This document shows positions 7,651 through 15,899 of a stretch of DNA of 63,854 bases, in pieces. Under the pieces are notes generated by a model, which had not been told where the DNA came from, did not search any database, and saw nothing but the letters and a program-made list of their open reading frames with translations. The position numbers were made by a program, and so were the translations under genes. Position 1 is the first letter of the stretch. Each line of letters opens with the position of its first letter. Source of the DNA: an uncultured Lachnospiraceae bacterium (GTDB lineage Bacteria > Bacillota > Clostridia > Lachnospirales > Lachnospiraceae); the NCBI GenBank assembly GCA_910586205.1, contig CAJUGD010000024.1:1-63854 (forward strand), written 5' to 3'.

Positions 7651-7696
7651 AAATGAGAAAATACCTTTTCAAAATAAAATGGTATTCTCTCATTTT
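7651..7696 (+). terminator. Terminator hairpin after the toxin-antitoxin pair
   Basis: AAATGAGAAAATACC and GGTATTCTCTCATTT form a 15-bp stem with one mismatch around an AT-rich loop. T residues at the end make it plausible in both directions. Confidence 0.6.
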
Positions 7697-7733
7697 GTAT
7701 ACGATTAACTGATATATAAATCCGACGGTTTTA

Positions 7734-7900
7734 CAGTAACCCCTCATGCCGCGTTTTCGCGGCACCACCATAAATGAAAAAGGGGTTACTGTGGGCCTCC
7801 GGCGGATGCACACAAAATGCCAAAAAGCAGGCATTTTGGCGCTGGTACGGACAGCGCAGCAAGTGCGCAGTCCTACAGCGAAAATTCGAGACTTTCACAG
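7734..7900. repeat. Nested intergenic palindromes
   Basis: CAGTAACCCCT (7734-7744) pairs perfectly with AGGGGTTACTG (7781-7791). Inside it GCCGCG-TTTT-CGCGGC makes a second stem. A third dyad, AAAATGCC/GGCATTTT, follows at about 7817-7842. Together they make a structured GC-rich block between two unrelated regions. It has no coding potential. It may be a genome-specific intergenic repeat, but no second copy is in this window. Confidence 0.45.
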
Positions 7901-7910
7901 TAAGAGCAAA

Positions 7911-8420
7911 TTAGTCGTCACGGTACTGGTTTACTGCAGCCGGATCCCCTTGTAAAAAACGATAGTAATCGCAATCAATCTCATCCAGCACAATGGATAT
8001 ACTATTAAAACTGCGTATTAAAATCCTTTCAATCCCGGCTCTTTTTAATGAGTTTTTCAATTCCCGCACAATATTGCGGAAGTACCCTGTGCCCGATGCA
8101 GAGTTCACCGCATCCTCATATAAAACAGCATATGCCTGAGCAGTAGTCACAGCCGCCCCTCTGCGATCAACCAGATAGGCTAAAAGTTCCTTTGCCTTCG
8201 ACCGGCCGAACCGGACAGGCTTTCCGTCCACAAAGATCTCAAAACCGCTGAACGTCTGTACCCGGATATGGTTTTTCCTGTCCGGTTCCCCATAAATAAA
8301 GGTCAGCTCCCTCTTTACACTCTCCTCGTCCACAGGCTTTAAGAGATAACCTGTGGCATGCTTGTCAAGTTTTTGCATATTCGGCTTCTGCCTGATACAA
8401 AAGTAAAAGATCCGCTCTAA
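7911..8420 (-). pseudogene. Relic of a SARP-type response regulator
   Basis: The open part (7911-8378) begins in the last strand of a receiver domain (HATGYLLKPVDEESVKREL, with the conserved KP). A SARP/OmpR winged helix follows (VQTFSGFEIFVDGKPVRFGR, KAKELLAYLVDRRGAAVT). It breaks off early in the BTAD domain at NQYRDD. Just upstream another frame reads LLLLYQAEAEYA, the segment that should directly precede the LDKHATGYLLKPV sequence, so a frameshift lies near 8365-8380. The phosphoacceptor half of the receiver and most of the BTAD domain are missing. It is a degraded regulator and cannot work as a phosphorelay protein. Confidence 0.7.
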
Positions 8421-8457
8421 AGTGCATTATATTCAGATTCATAGGTATTTCCGCCGC

Positions 8458-9660
8458 TTACCAAAACGCCGACAACACCTGATAATACAAGGTCATCAAC
8501 ACACAAAATGCCAATGTCATGGGCAAGGTTTTCTTCACCAAATCCCCCAAGGTTACATGAAAATAATCCGAGGCCACCGCCAGGCACACATGGGTAGGCG
8601 ACACCTGGCTTGCCCCATGAACCATGCACATCAGATAGACCATCAGCGGCACTCCCCCAGGAATGGCTGCAAATGCCAGGGGTGTTCCCATAGCAATGGC
8701 CCCTGTGGTTCCGCTAATCATAGTCGCCACAAAAAACAACAGCCCAAACACCAAATAAGCCGGCAGAGGCAACGTTTTCATAACCTCCGGAAGCAATTCC
8801 AGCACCCCGGTGTAGGCGATAAACTCCTTCAATACCAGAACCAAAAATGTATTGCCTATCATCCTTTTCTCAAAAGCTGAGAAAAACATGCCTCGAAGCT
8901 CCTTCCTTCCCACCCGGTACACCAGCACGGACAGGATAATGGAGGCCAGCACCGAGGTCACTACCGGAAAGTCAAACACCAGAATCAGTGTCAGGATCAG
9001 TAAAAGTGACCACAAATGGCCAAACAAAGAAATCATATCCTTAAGCCGGGACTGGCTCTTTGGGGTCCCAGGGTCAGAAGGAATCTTTCTTAAGCAGCGC
9101 ATATATCCCAAAACAGCCAAAGTAACCACCGGAAAAATCATTCCTGCCAGAAACCGGGATATCTCCACCCCTGCTAAGTTCAGCATCAGCAGCACAGAAG
9201 TATAGGTCGGCAGGGAGCTTTCCGGAATGTGGCGAAACCAGGAAGCCGCAAAAGCCTGCTCCTGGGGCTTCAAATACCCTTCTGTGGAATCTTTCACAAT
9301 CTCACTGCACAAAATCATAGAAGCGGCAGAAGGCAATAGTCCAATAAAAAGGCAGGCTCCCACCAGATTGACCCTGCGGTTGTGAAAAATCCCGTTTAAG
9401 TCCTTCTGCGCCAGCTTAATCTGACTGCGGGACTCCAGAATCCTTTGGAGAAAGGTAATCATATAAAGCGATAAAAGCACAGACAAAGACGACCACCCGG
9501 TAATCACCATGGATGTCCTCCTTGCAATCTCAACCGGCGGGATACGAAAAAGAAGGACCGTTGCCGCCAACCCTCCCAAAATCGCCTGATATAAGGGACG
9601 GCCAAAGGCCAGAACCCCAATGATAATGAGAAATACAATTCCCAAATATAAAGTCTCCAT
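8458..9660 (-). CDS. DUF401 family membrane transporter
   Basis: A 400-residue polytopic membrane protein of the DUF401 (COG1906) family, related to ion-transporter-type permeases of unknown substrate. About ten hydrophobic segments run the whole length. The conserved late segment MISGTTGAIAMGTPLAFAAIP and the HGASQVSPTHVCLAVA motif are present. The start at 9660 follows GGAGGAAAAA; the longer reading starts within that site. It is transcribed away from citXG-citC across a 530-bp region with an inverted repeat, so a role in uptake or export of citrate or a related acid is a reasonable but unproven inference. Confidence 0.75.
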   Translation of the reverse strand: METLYLGIVFLIIIGVLAFGRPLYQAILGGLAATVLLFRIPPVEIARRTSMVITGWSSLSVLLSLYMITFLQRILESRSQIKLAQKDLNGIFHNRRVNLVGACLFIGLLPSAASMILCSEIVKDSTEGYLKPQEQAFAASWFRHIPESSLPTYTSVLLMLNLAGVEISRFLAGMIFPVVTLAVLGYMRCLRKIPSDPGTPKSQSRLKDMISLFGHLWSLLLILTLILVFDFPVVTSVLASIILSVLVYRVGRKELRGMFFSAFEKRMIGNTFLVLVLKEFIAYTGVLELLPEVMKTLPLPAYLVFGLLFFVATMISGTTGAIAMGTPLAFAAIPGGVPLMVYLMCMVHGASQVSPTHVCLAVASDYFHVTLGDLVKKTLPMTLAFCVLMTLYYQVLSAFW

Positions 9661-9768
9661 TTTTTCCTCCATTCTGTACCGTTTTGCAGCATTGTATTTC
9701 CCGCCTTATCGGGTACTGGCACTACAGCGAACACAATCTGCGCTGTATTTTTCTAAAAACTATTTTAG

Positions 9769-9916
9769 GCAGATAAATTTAAAGTGTTGACTGTAGTACT
9801 AACAAGGTGCAAAAGCAAGAAACGGACACTTGCAGCAAAAAACATACACCTATGTTATCATACTTTACTTTTGTTTTCTATGTCATAGCAGCAAAAGTTT
9901 ACTTAAATTTATCTGC
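9769..9916. promoter_or_regulatory. Inverted GCAGATAAATTTAA sites in divergent citrate region
   Basis: GCAGATAAATTTAAAGT (9769-9785) is repeated inverted as ACTTAAATTTATCTGC (9901-9916); 14 bp match perfectly, and the centres lie about 130 bp apart. They lie in the 9661-10187 interval between the divergent DUF401 and citXG genes and may be paired operators for a shared regulator. CitB/DcuR- and CitI-type regulators bind AT-rich sites. The same interval carries a tandem AATCCGAATAAA pair near 9985-10010 and no gene. Confidence 0.45.
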
Positions 9917-10187
9917 ACAATAAAGCGCCATTTTTAAGGACAGGCTCATAAAAGCCTTGCCCCGGCACTTTAACCCCCGCAAATCCGAATAAAATGCAAT
10001 CCGAATAAATCAAGGGAAAAAAAGCTTTTCATCCCCTGGAAATTGTTATATGATAATGACAAAATCCACGTTCCTCATATTAAATTAAAGAGATACGGGC
10101 CAACTACATTTTTGACTTTTCCTTTTCTATGGAATGTACGGCCTGATATACCTTTGGAAAAGAGCGCCTTAAAGGAGAAAAAATCAG

Positions 10188-11543
10188 ATGGATTATCATG
10201 TAACCTTAGCAGAAATGTTGGATGCCAGGGAACGACGGGCCTTCCGGCAGCAGGAATTGCTTGCCAGATACCAGATGCCCATGGTATGCTTTACCATGAA
10301 CATTCCTGGACCTGTAAAAAATAATTCCCTGTGCAGACAGGGCTTTGAACTGGGAAAACAGTATTTGAAAGAACATTTGGATTCCTTAAAAATCCATCCC
10401 GCCTTTTTTACGGAAGTCAGCCAGCCCACCGGGAATGAGGCATACTACCTTCTTGACCAGGATTATCTCCTGGTAAAAGAGATCACCTGCGGGATTGAGG
10501 ACAGTGTTCCTTTGGGACGATTATTTGATATGGATGTATTAAAGCCCAACGGGGAAAAGGTCAATCGCCAGGAATTAGGGCTCCCTCCCCGCCCCTGTCT
10601 TATCTGCGGCGAACCTGCCAAGGTCTGTGCCCGCAGCCGTGCCCATACTGTGGAGCAGCTCCAGGCAAAAACCTGGAAGATCCTGGCTCATGCCGTGGAA
10701 AAGGAGGATGCCGCCCTTGCTGCCCGGCTGGCATGCAGGGCTCTCCTCTACGAAGTATGCACCACCCCAAAGCCTGGGCTGGTTGACCGGGAGGGAAACG
10801 GCAGCCATCAGGACATGGACATTTTCACCTTTATGGACAGTGTCAGCGCCCTCTGGCCTTATTTTGAGATCTGCACCCGGATTGGAAGGCAGACCGCCAA
10901 TCAAAACGCCGGTGAAACTTTTAGGCAAATCCGTTTTGCCGGAAGAAAGGCTGAGGCTTCCATGTTCTCTGCCACAAAGGGGATCAACACCCACAAGGGC
11001 GCCATTTTCTCCATGGGGATTCTCTGCGCTGCCCTGGGGCGCCTGCCCAGAAGGCAATGGAAATGCCCGGATATCGTTTTAAAAGAATGTGGATCCATAG
11101 CCAAAGGGCTGGTAGCCCATGACTTTGCCGGGCTTACTGAAGAAAACGCTGTCACCATGGGACAGCGGCTATATCTTTACCACCAGATTACCGGGATACG
11201 GGGGCAGATGGAGGCAGGACTTCCTGCTGTAAAAGATGTGGGACTTCCTGCTTTGAAAGAAGGAATCGCTCATGGACTCTCTGTCAATGATGCGGGCTGC
11301 CGCGCCTTGTTGGCTCTTATCACCGCGGCAGATGACACCAACCTGATTGCCCGCAGCAGCCTAAAAACCCATCAGGAAATTGTCAGGCAAGTCAAAGACC
11401 TGCTGGAACGTCATCCCTATCCTGACAGACAAACTTTAAACCAGTTGGATTTGGAGTTTGTGGAAAAGAACCTTTCTCCGGGAGGCAGCGCTGATCTGCT
11501 GGCAGTTTGTTATTTGTTGTATTTTTTGGAAAATGAGAGCTGA
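10188..11543 (+). CDS. citXG: CitXG fusion: citrate lyase prosthetic-group enzymes
   Basis: A 451-residue fusion of two citrate lyase maturation enzymes. Residues 1 to about 175 are CitX, the apo-citrate lyase phosphoribosyl-dephospho-CoA transferase, recognised by PRPCLICGEPAKVCARSRAH. Residues from about 180 are CitG, the triphosphoribosyl-dephospho-CoA synthase, recognised by CTTPKPGLVDREGNGSHQDMD, GINTHKGAIFSMG and a late DDTNLIARS motif. CitG makes the prosthetic-group precursor and CitX loads it onto the acyl carrier CitD. Fused citXG genes are known from other bacteria. The ATG has AAGGAG upstream. citC follows about 100 bp downstream. The lyase subunits CitDEF are not in this window. 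Confidence 0.9.
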   Translation: MDYHVTLAEMLDARERRAFRQQELLARYQMPMVCFTMNIPGPVKNNSLCRQGFELGKQYLKEHLDSLKIHPAFFTEVSQPTGNEAYYLLDQDYLLVKEITCGIEDSVPLGRLFDMDVLKPNGEKVNRQELGLPPRPCLICGEPAKVCARSRAHTVEQLQAKTWKILAHAVEKEDAALAARLACRALLYEVCTTPKPGLVDREGNGSHQDMDIFTFMDSVSALWPYFEICTRIGRQTANQNAGETFRQIRFAGRKAEASMFSATKGINTHKGAIFSMGILCAALGRLPRRQWKCPDIVLKECGSIAKGLVAHDFAGLTEENAVTMGQRLYLYHQITGIRGQMEAGLPAVKDVGLPALKEGIAHGLSVNDAGCRALLALITAADDTNLIARSSLKTHQEIVRQVKDLLERHPYPDRQTLNQLDLEFVEKNLSPGGSADLLAVCYLLYFLENES

Positions 11544-11560
11544 ATCCCTGCACTTACCAA

Positions 11561-11608
11561 AGTATGTTTGAAAATTGCCTTGCGGGAATAAATTTTCAAG
11601 CATAGTCT
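11561..11608 (+). mobile_element. Degenerate hairpin-element fragment between citXG and citC
   Basis: AGTATGTTTGAAAATTGC followed after 12 bp by AATTTTCAAGCATAGTCT resembles the two ends of the 166-bp element with its middle lost. It lies in the citXG-citC spacer and may form a small intercistronic hairpin. Confidence 0.5.
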
Positions 11609-11649
11609 GGCTTTATGCCGCAGAACGAGACGGCAGAAAGGATAATTCG

Positions 11650-12693
11650 ATGTCAGAATACACTATTTCACAGGTTCGCCCCACAGACCGGCGCAGCCTC
11701 TCCCAGATTGACGCCCTCTTAAAGCAAGAGGGCATTCAGAGAGATTCTAATCTTGATTATATCTGTGCCATGTTCGATGAAGATTATCAGATCATTGCCA
11801 CCGGAAGCTGTTTTGCCAATACCCTGCGCTGCTTTGCAGTCAGCAGCGCCCATCAGGGGGAAGGACTGCTGAACCAGATCATTACTCACCTGATAGATAT
11901 CCAATATAGCCGGGGCAACCTGCATCTTTTCCTATATACGAAGATCAATTCTGCAAAATTTTTCCGGGATTTAGGATTTTATGAGATTGCCAGGGTAGAT
12001 CATACCCTTGTCTTTATGGAAAACCGCAGAGACGGCTTTGAGAAATACTTAGCCAGCTTGGCCAAAACAAAAACAGGAGGATTGTCTGCTGCCCTGGTAA
12101 TGAATGCCAATCCCTTCACCCTGGGGCATCAGTACCTGGTAGAAAAGGCGGCATCCGAATGTGACTCCCTCCATCTCTTTATTGTCAGCGAGGATGCCAG
12201 CCTGGTTCCTTTCCCTGTCCGGAAAAAGTTGGTGTTAAAAGGCATCTCCCATTTGCCCAATGTAATCTGCCATGACAGCGGCCCCTATATCATCAGCAAT
12301 GCCACCTTCCCCAGCTATTTCTTAAAGGATGAGCAAGCCATCATCCAGGGCCATGCCCGGCTGGATCTCAATGTCTTTACCAGGATTGCCCATGCTTTAT
12401 CTGTTACCCGCCGCTATGTGGGAGAGGAGCCTGCAAGCCAGGTGACAGGAATTTACAACCAGATCATGGCTTCAGAGCTTCCCCTAGCAGGGATTGACTG
12501 TATCATCATCCCCCGGAAGCAGGCAAAAAACAAGCCAATCAGCGCTTCCACGGTACGCCTTATGCTCCAGCAAGGAGATTTTGATGCCTTAAAGGAGCTT
12601 GTCCCCCCTTCCACCCTGGATTATTTTCTAAGCGATGAGGCCGCCCCGGTTATAGATAAGATCTGCAAGGCAGGCAATGTAATCCATTATTAA
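11650..12693 (+). CDS. citC: Citrate lyase ligase CitC
   Basis: A 347-residue [citrate (pro-3S)-lyase] ligase, which acetylates the thiol of the lyase acyl carrier protein using ATP and acetate to switch the enzyme on. The N-terminal 140 residues form a GNAT-like domain (GSCFANTLRCFAVSSAHQGEG, ILFLYTK-like NLHLFLYTKINSAKFFRDLGF). The C-terminal part is a nucleotidyltransferase with NANPFTLGHQYLVEKAA (the TxGH motif) and a late SASTVR motif. The start was set at the ATG 11650 behind GAAAGGA; the longer reading runs into a hairpin-element fragment. It is probably co-transcribed with citXG. Confidence 0.9.
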   Translation: MSEYTISQVRPTDRRSLSQIDALLKQEGIQRDSNLDYICAMFDEDYQIIATGSCFANTLRCFAVSSAHQGEGLLNQIITHLIDIQYSRGNLHLFLYTKINSAKFFRDLGFYEIARVDHTLVFMENRRDGFEKYLASLAKTKTGGLSAALVMNANPFTLGHQYLVEKAASECDSLHLFIVSEDASLVPFPVRKKLVLKGISHLPNVICHDSGPYIISNATFPSYFLKDEQAIIQGHARLDLNVFTRIAHALSVTRRYVGEEPASQVTGIYNQIMASELPLAGIDCIIIPRKQAKNKPISASTVRLMLQQGDFDALKELVPPSTLDYFLSDEAAPVIDKICKAGNVIHY

Positions 12694-12814
12694 AATACGG
12701 ATAAAGAAATATTCAGCCTTGGAGGAAGGTGCATGATTTATATTGCCTCCTTCCTCCGATCCTGCTTTTGCCAAGGATTTCTTCAATTACTCAGATATAC
12801 TCAGATAAATTCTG

Positions 12815-13984
12815 TTAATCATGCCTCTTTCTGCGCCCATTACCTCTGATGCTCCCATGATGGCCATGTCTTCCGTATTCATCCGCCCAGGTCTCCGGCT
12901 CATTTTCATCCCCTGTCACAGCTCCTTCTGAGTGATCCGTCTCCTCTCCTTCCACAGTTCCTCCCGACTGTTCCTTTTCCTCTCCTTCTACGGTTCCTCC
13001 CGTCTGCTCCTTTTCATCTTCTTCCACAGTTCCTCCTGACTGCGTCTTTTCCTCTCCTTCTACGGTTCCTCCCGACCGCTCCTTTTCCTCTCCTCCCACA
13101 GTTCTTCCCGACTGTTCCTTTTCCTCTCCTTCTACGATTCCTCCCGACTGCTCCTTTTCCTCTCCTTCCACGGTTCCTCCCGACTGCATCTTTTCCTCTC
13201 CTGCCACAGTTCCTTTTGCCTCACTCGTCTTGCTTTCGTCCCATAACTTCCTCTCGCCTGCCCAGGTTTCTTCATGGTGATGCTTTCCGGTCTCCTCTGG
13301 CCAACTGTCTGTCAAATCTCGGATTTCCCTCATGGTCATGTTTTGGATTTCCTCTGGAGTAATATCAGGACAAAGCTTCTGCACTTCCAGAAAAGCCCTG
13401 TATTTTCCGCAGGACATCCCATGGCCATGAGCCGGCGCAACCTCTTTGGAATCCGCCGAATAACAGTAGGCATTCTGGTGCCCTGCCACACAAGATTCCA
13501 TTTCGGAAAGGATTCTCACTGACTGCTCTCCTTTTGAGTCCAAAACCGTAATTGTCATAACCTCATCCTGAGACAAAAGGGCAGTCACTTTTTCATTTTC
13601 CAATATCCGGCTGACCGCCTCCTGGTATCCCATAAACCGGATATCCAGACAATCTGCCAGCTCACGCCCGTCCTCATTGTAAGCCACCACTGCTACCACT
13701 CGGTCAAACCGATTAATCCCCAGCTCCAGGGAAGGATTGACATCAATACTGATTTTCGCTGTGGGAGTAAAATAGAACCAGTGTCCTCCAAATGTCAAAA
13801 GCAGCAGGCAAAGGGCTGCCGAGACAATGGATTGGTAAGGAATCATCCTTTGAGGACAAAAGATTCTTTTCTTCGTGTATCCCCCGGTTTTATCAACAAG
13901 AAATTCCCTGATCATGCCTTTTAGATTTTCTCCGGCCTGCACCTGGTCAAAGGCTCCCTTTATTCTGTCATTCATATCCGTCAC
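12815..13984 (-). CDS. RsgI-like anti-sigma factor with 12-residue repeats
   Basis: A 389-residue membrane protein. Residues 1-45 form a cytoplasmic sigma-binding part. One membrane span lies at about 50-68 (IVSAALCLLLLTFGGHWFYF). An extracytoplasmic RsgI-type domain follows (AKISIDVNPSLELGINRFDRVV, AYNEDGRELAD). Residues 258-353 are eight tandem copies of a 12-residue acidic repeat (GTVEGEEKEQSG consensus). The tail is rich in His, Arg and Gly. RsgI proteins hold an ECF or SigI-type sigma factor inactive until an outside signal is sensed. The gene starts inside the end of the sigma factor gene (17-bp overlap), so the two are translated together. Confidence 0.8.
   Translation of the reverse strand: MTDMNDRIKGAFDQVQAGENLKGMIREFLVDKTGGYTKKRIFCPQRMIPYQSIVSAALCLLLLTFGGHWFYFTPTAKISIDVNPSLELGINRFDRVVAVVAYNEDGRELADCLDIRFMGYQEAVSRILENEKVTALLSQDEVMTITVLDSKGEQSVRILSEMESCVAGHQNAYCYSADSKEVAPAHGHGMSCGKYRAFLEVQKLCPDITPEEIQNMTMREIRDLTDSWPEETGKHHHEETWAGERKLWDESKTSEAKGTVAGEEKMQSGGTVEGEEKEQSGGIVEGEEKEQSGRTVGGEEKERSGGTVEGEEKTQSGGTVEEDEKEQTGGTVEGEEKEQSGGTVEGEETDHSEGAVTGDENEPETWADEYGRHGHHGSIRGNGRRKRHD
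12926..13213 (-). repeat. 36-bp tandem repeat in the RsgI-like gene
   Basis: Eight consecutive 36-bp units encode GTVEGEEKEQSG with small variations. The codon-level similarity between units suggests recent expansion by slippage or recombination. Confidence 0.85.
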
Positions 13985-14450
13985 CTCCCAGCTTCTCCCG
14001 GAGCATCTGTTTGGCCCGCGTCAGGAGCGTATAAATGGTATTGACATTTTTCCCCAAAATCCGGCTGATCTGCGGGGCCGTATAATCCTCATAATAGTGC
14101 AGGTATATCACTTCCCGATATTTGACAGGAAGCGAAAGCACTGCCTCCAAAACCTCCCGGTTATCTGGCAAAAGGAGCGCCGGCTGCTCCATAACTGCCT
14201 CAAGGGATACGGTATGACTGCGGAAAAAGCTTTTCAGCAAATCCTTACAGGCATTGACTGTAACCCGGATAAACCACGCCTTCTCATGCTCCTCATTTTC
14301 AAAGGAAACAGAACTAAGGACATACTTCAAAAAAACGGTTTGAAATATGTCCTCCGTGTCTGCTTGATTCTTCAAATGTACCATGCAAAGCCGCCGGACC
14401 ATATCTGAATACTGCTCAATGGCCCGATTTACCTCCTGCTCGTTCCGCAT
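13968..14450 (-). CDS. ECF-type RNA polymerase sigma factor
   Basis: A 160-residue sigma-70 family factor of the extracytoplasmic-function type. Region 2 is visible as IEQYSDMVRRLCMVHLKNQADTEDIFQ with FLKYVL and the NEEHEKAWFIRVTVN core. Region 4 is LPVKYREVIYLHYYEDYTA followed by the helix-turn-helix SRILGKNVNTIYTLLTRAKQ. The start at 14450 has GGAG 8 bases upstream; a 20-residue longer reading is possible but unlike the family. It overlaps the RsgI-like anti-sigma gene. A secreted cysteine-rich protein gene further upstream on the same strand may be its target, but no promoter match was established. Confidence 0.9.
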   Translation of the reverse strand: MRNEQEVNRAIEQYSDMVRRLCMVHLKNQADTEDIFQTVFLKYVLSSVSFENEEHEKAWFIRVTVNACKDLLKSFFRSHTVSLEAVMEQPALLLPDNREVLEAVLSLPVKYREVIYLHYYEDYTAPQISRILGKNVNTIYTLLTRAKQMLREKLGGDGYE

Positions 14451-14709
14451 CCTGAAACTCCATTCGTTTGCCAGTTTGTCTTTCTGGAGAATTGACAGCC
14501 TGCCAGCCATTTTGCCCCTAACCTGTCCATGGCCTCTCAGAGTCTATTACACCTGTTTTTGCAGCTGATTTCCTTTCGGATGCACCCGAATTTAATCAAC
14601 GTATGTTTTACGTCCACCTCGTAAGTTTGTGTACATCCGGCAAAAACCATTTTGCAAAATCCGACATGGCGATACCCCAAGAATACATATTCGCTTTAAA
14701 TCCGGCATC

Positions 14710-15048
14710 CTACCGACAATGTCTGCCGTGGCCTCCATAGTATCCATGGCCATAGCCTGTGCCATTATGGGGGCAGGTGCCAGCCGCATAATAATCGCAG
14801 ACACCATCATTGTTCGCATCTACATAATGAACTCCATGCCAGTTATCGTCACTGCTGCTCATACCGCAATAGTCACAGATGCCGTCCCCATCCTCATCCG
14901 CATAGGCACAGGTTGTTCCCGTAAAATTGCATCCCCCGTTATGGTTGGCATTCTGGTAGTGGCAACCCCGGCCTGCGGCAAATGCACTTGTGGCCCCAAA
15001 GCTGAAAATCACTGCTGCTGTCAATATACCTGCTAATTGTTTTTTCAT
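14710..15048 (-). CDS. Secreted Cys/His/Gly-rich protein with DxDGxCD repeats
   Basis: A 112-residue exported protein not assigned to a named family. Residues 1-25 are a signal peptide (KKQLAGILTAAVIFSFGATSAFA, cleavage near AFA-AG). The mature part has two calcium-loop-like repeats, YADEDGDGICDYC and YVDANNDGVCDYY, each after a cysteine-bearing segment. It ends in a Gly/His/Tyr-rich tail. The acidic DxDxDG pattern resembles thrombospondin-type-3 or dockerin-like calcium loops, and the cysteines suggest disulfides or metal binding. It lies upstream of the sigma/anti-sigma pair on the same strand, about 260 bp away, so a functional link is possible. Confidence 0.6.
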   Translation of the reverse strand: MKKQLAGILTAAVIFSFGATSAFAAGRGCHYQNANHNGGCNFTGTTCAYADEDGDGICDYCGMSSSDDNWHGVHYVDANNDGVCDYYAAGTCPHNGTGYGHGYYGGHGRHCR

Positions 15049-15377
15049 GTTATGAATCTCCTATCTTCATTGATAACTTTTCCGGCTTCAACATAAATAC
15101 GATTGGCACAGCCCAATCCATTCAAAAACTTTTGAAATTTTTGAAAAATTTTCCATTCCTTTATTCCATCCCTGTTTTCACCGTTTTCTCGTCAGCCTGG
15201 CTCACTCTAAAAAAAGCCTCTATTTATAAAATAGTAACATCCTTTTCCCAAATCAACAACTATTTCCGATGATACAAAGCATCTTCTTGCCCGCTTGCGC
15301 GGACAAAAAATCTCTGACGTCTATTCGATATGAAATTCCGGCTTTTAACAATGAGAAAAAATTTCAGGCAGAACTAA

Positions 15378-15406
15378 TTGCGTGCGCACGCTTTTTGTGT
15401 TATACT
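15378..15406 (+). promoter_or_regulatory. Promoter with embedded palindrome, MarR-MATE operon
   Basis: TTGCGT (15378-15383) and TATACT (15401-15406) are separated by 17 bp. A perfect 12-bp palindrome GCGTGCGCACGC (15380-15391) overlaps the -35 box and is the natural operator for the MarR protein encoded just downstream. The rest of 15049-15431 carries no gene. Confidence 0.6.
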
Positions 15407-15431
15407 ATCTCTCAGCTAAAAGGAGGTATCT

Positions 15432-15899
15432 ATGAAAATACTAAAATGGCTATCCATAGCAGACCGGCTTGCAAAACTTTATCTGGACAGGCTGCTTGCT
15501 CCTTTAGGAATCAACAGCAGCCAGCACATGTTTTTGATTAAGATTTGCCAGCAGCCAGGAATTTTACAAGATTCCCTGATTGATATGTTCTATATTCATC
15601 CCAGCAACATTGTCCGCTCGGTGACTGCCTTAGAGCGAAACGGTTTTGTCTCAAGAGTTCCCTATGATAAGGACAAACGCACCTGGCAGCTTTATCCAAC
15701 GGATAAAGCAAAGGCAATCATCAGCGAAGTACAGGCTGCCTGTGAAAAAACAGAGGCAGTGCTTTTACAGGAATTTACGGAAGAAGAAGCCGCCCGGTTT
15801 GAGGAAACCTTAACCATAGCAGGAAAACAGATCACAAAAGAATTGAACATCCGGAGGAAAGAAAATGAGTCTGATGCACGAAAATCCATTAGGTTATGA
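15432..15899 (+). CDS. MarR family regulator of the adjacent MATE pump
   Basis: A 155-residue winged-helix regulator. The helix-turn-helix lies at about residues 45-75 (QDSLIDMFYIHPSNIVRSVTALERNGF), and the wing PYDKDKRTWQLYPT carries the usual DKR. It starts behind AAAAGGAGG. Its last 35 bases overlap the MATE transporter gene, so the two are an operon and the protein probably represses it through the palindrome in the promoter. The signal may be a drug or another pump substrate; the sequence does not tell. Confidence 0.85.
   Translation: MKILKWLSIADRLAKLYLDRLLAPLGINSSQHMFLIKICQQPGILQDSLIDMFYIHPSNIVRSVTALERNGFVSRVPYDKDKRTWQLYPTDKAKAIISEVQAACEKTEAVLLQEFTEEEAARFEETLTIAGKQITKELNIRRKENESDARKSIRL

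Noticed and set aside
12721..12762. GGAGGAAGG/CCTTCCTCC dyad after citC as a terminator
   Set aside because: The stem is perfect but no T run follows, so termination is uncertain; not listed as a feature.
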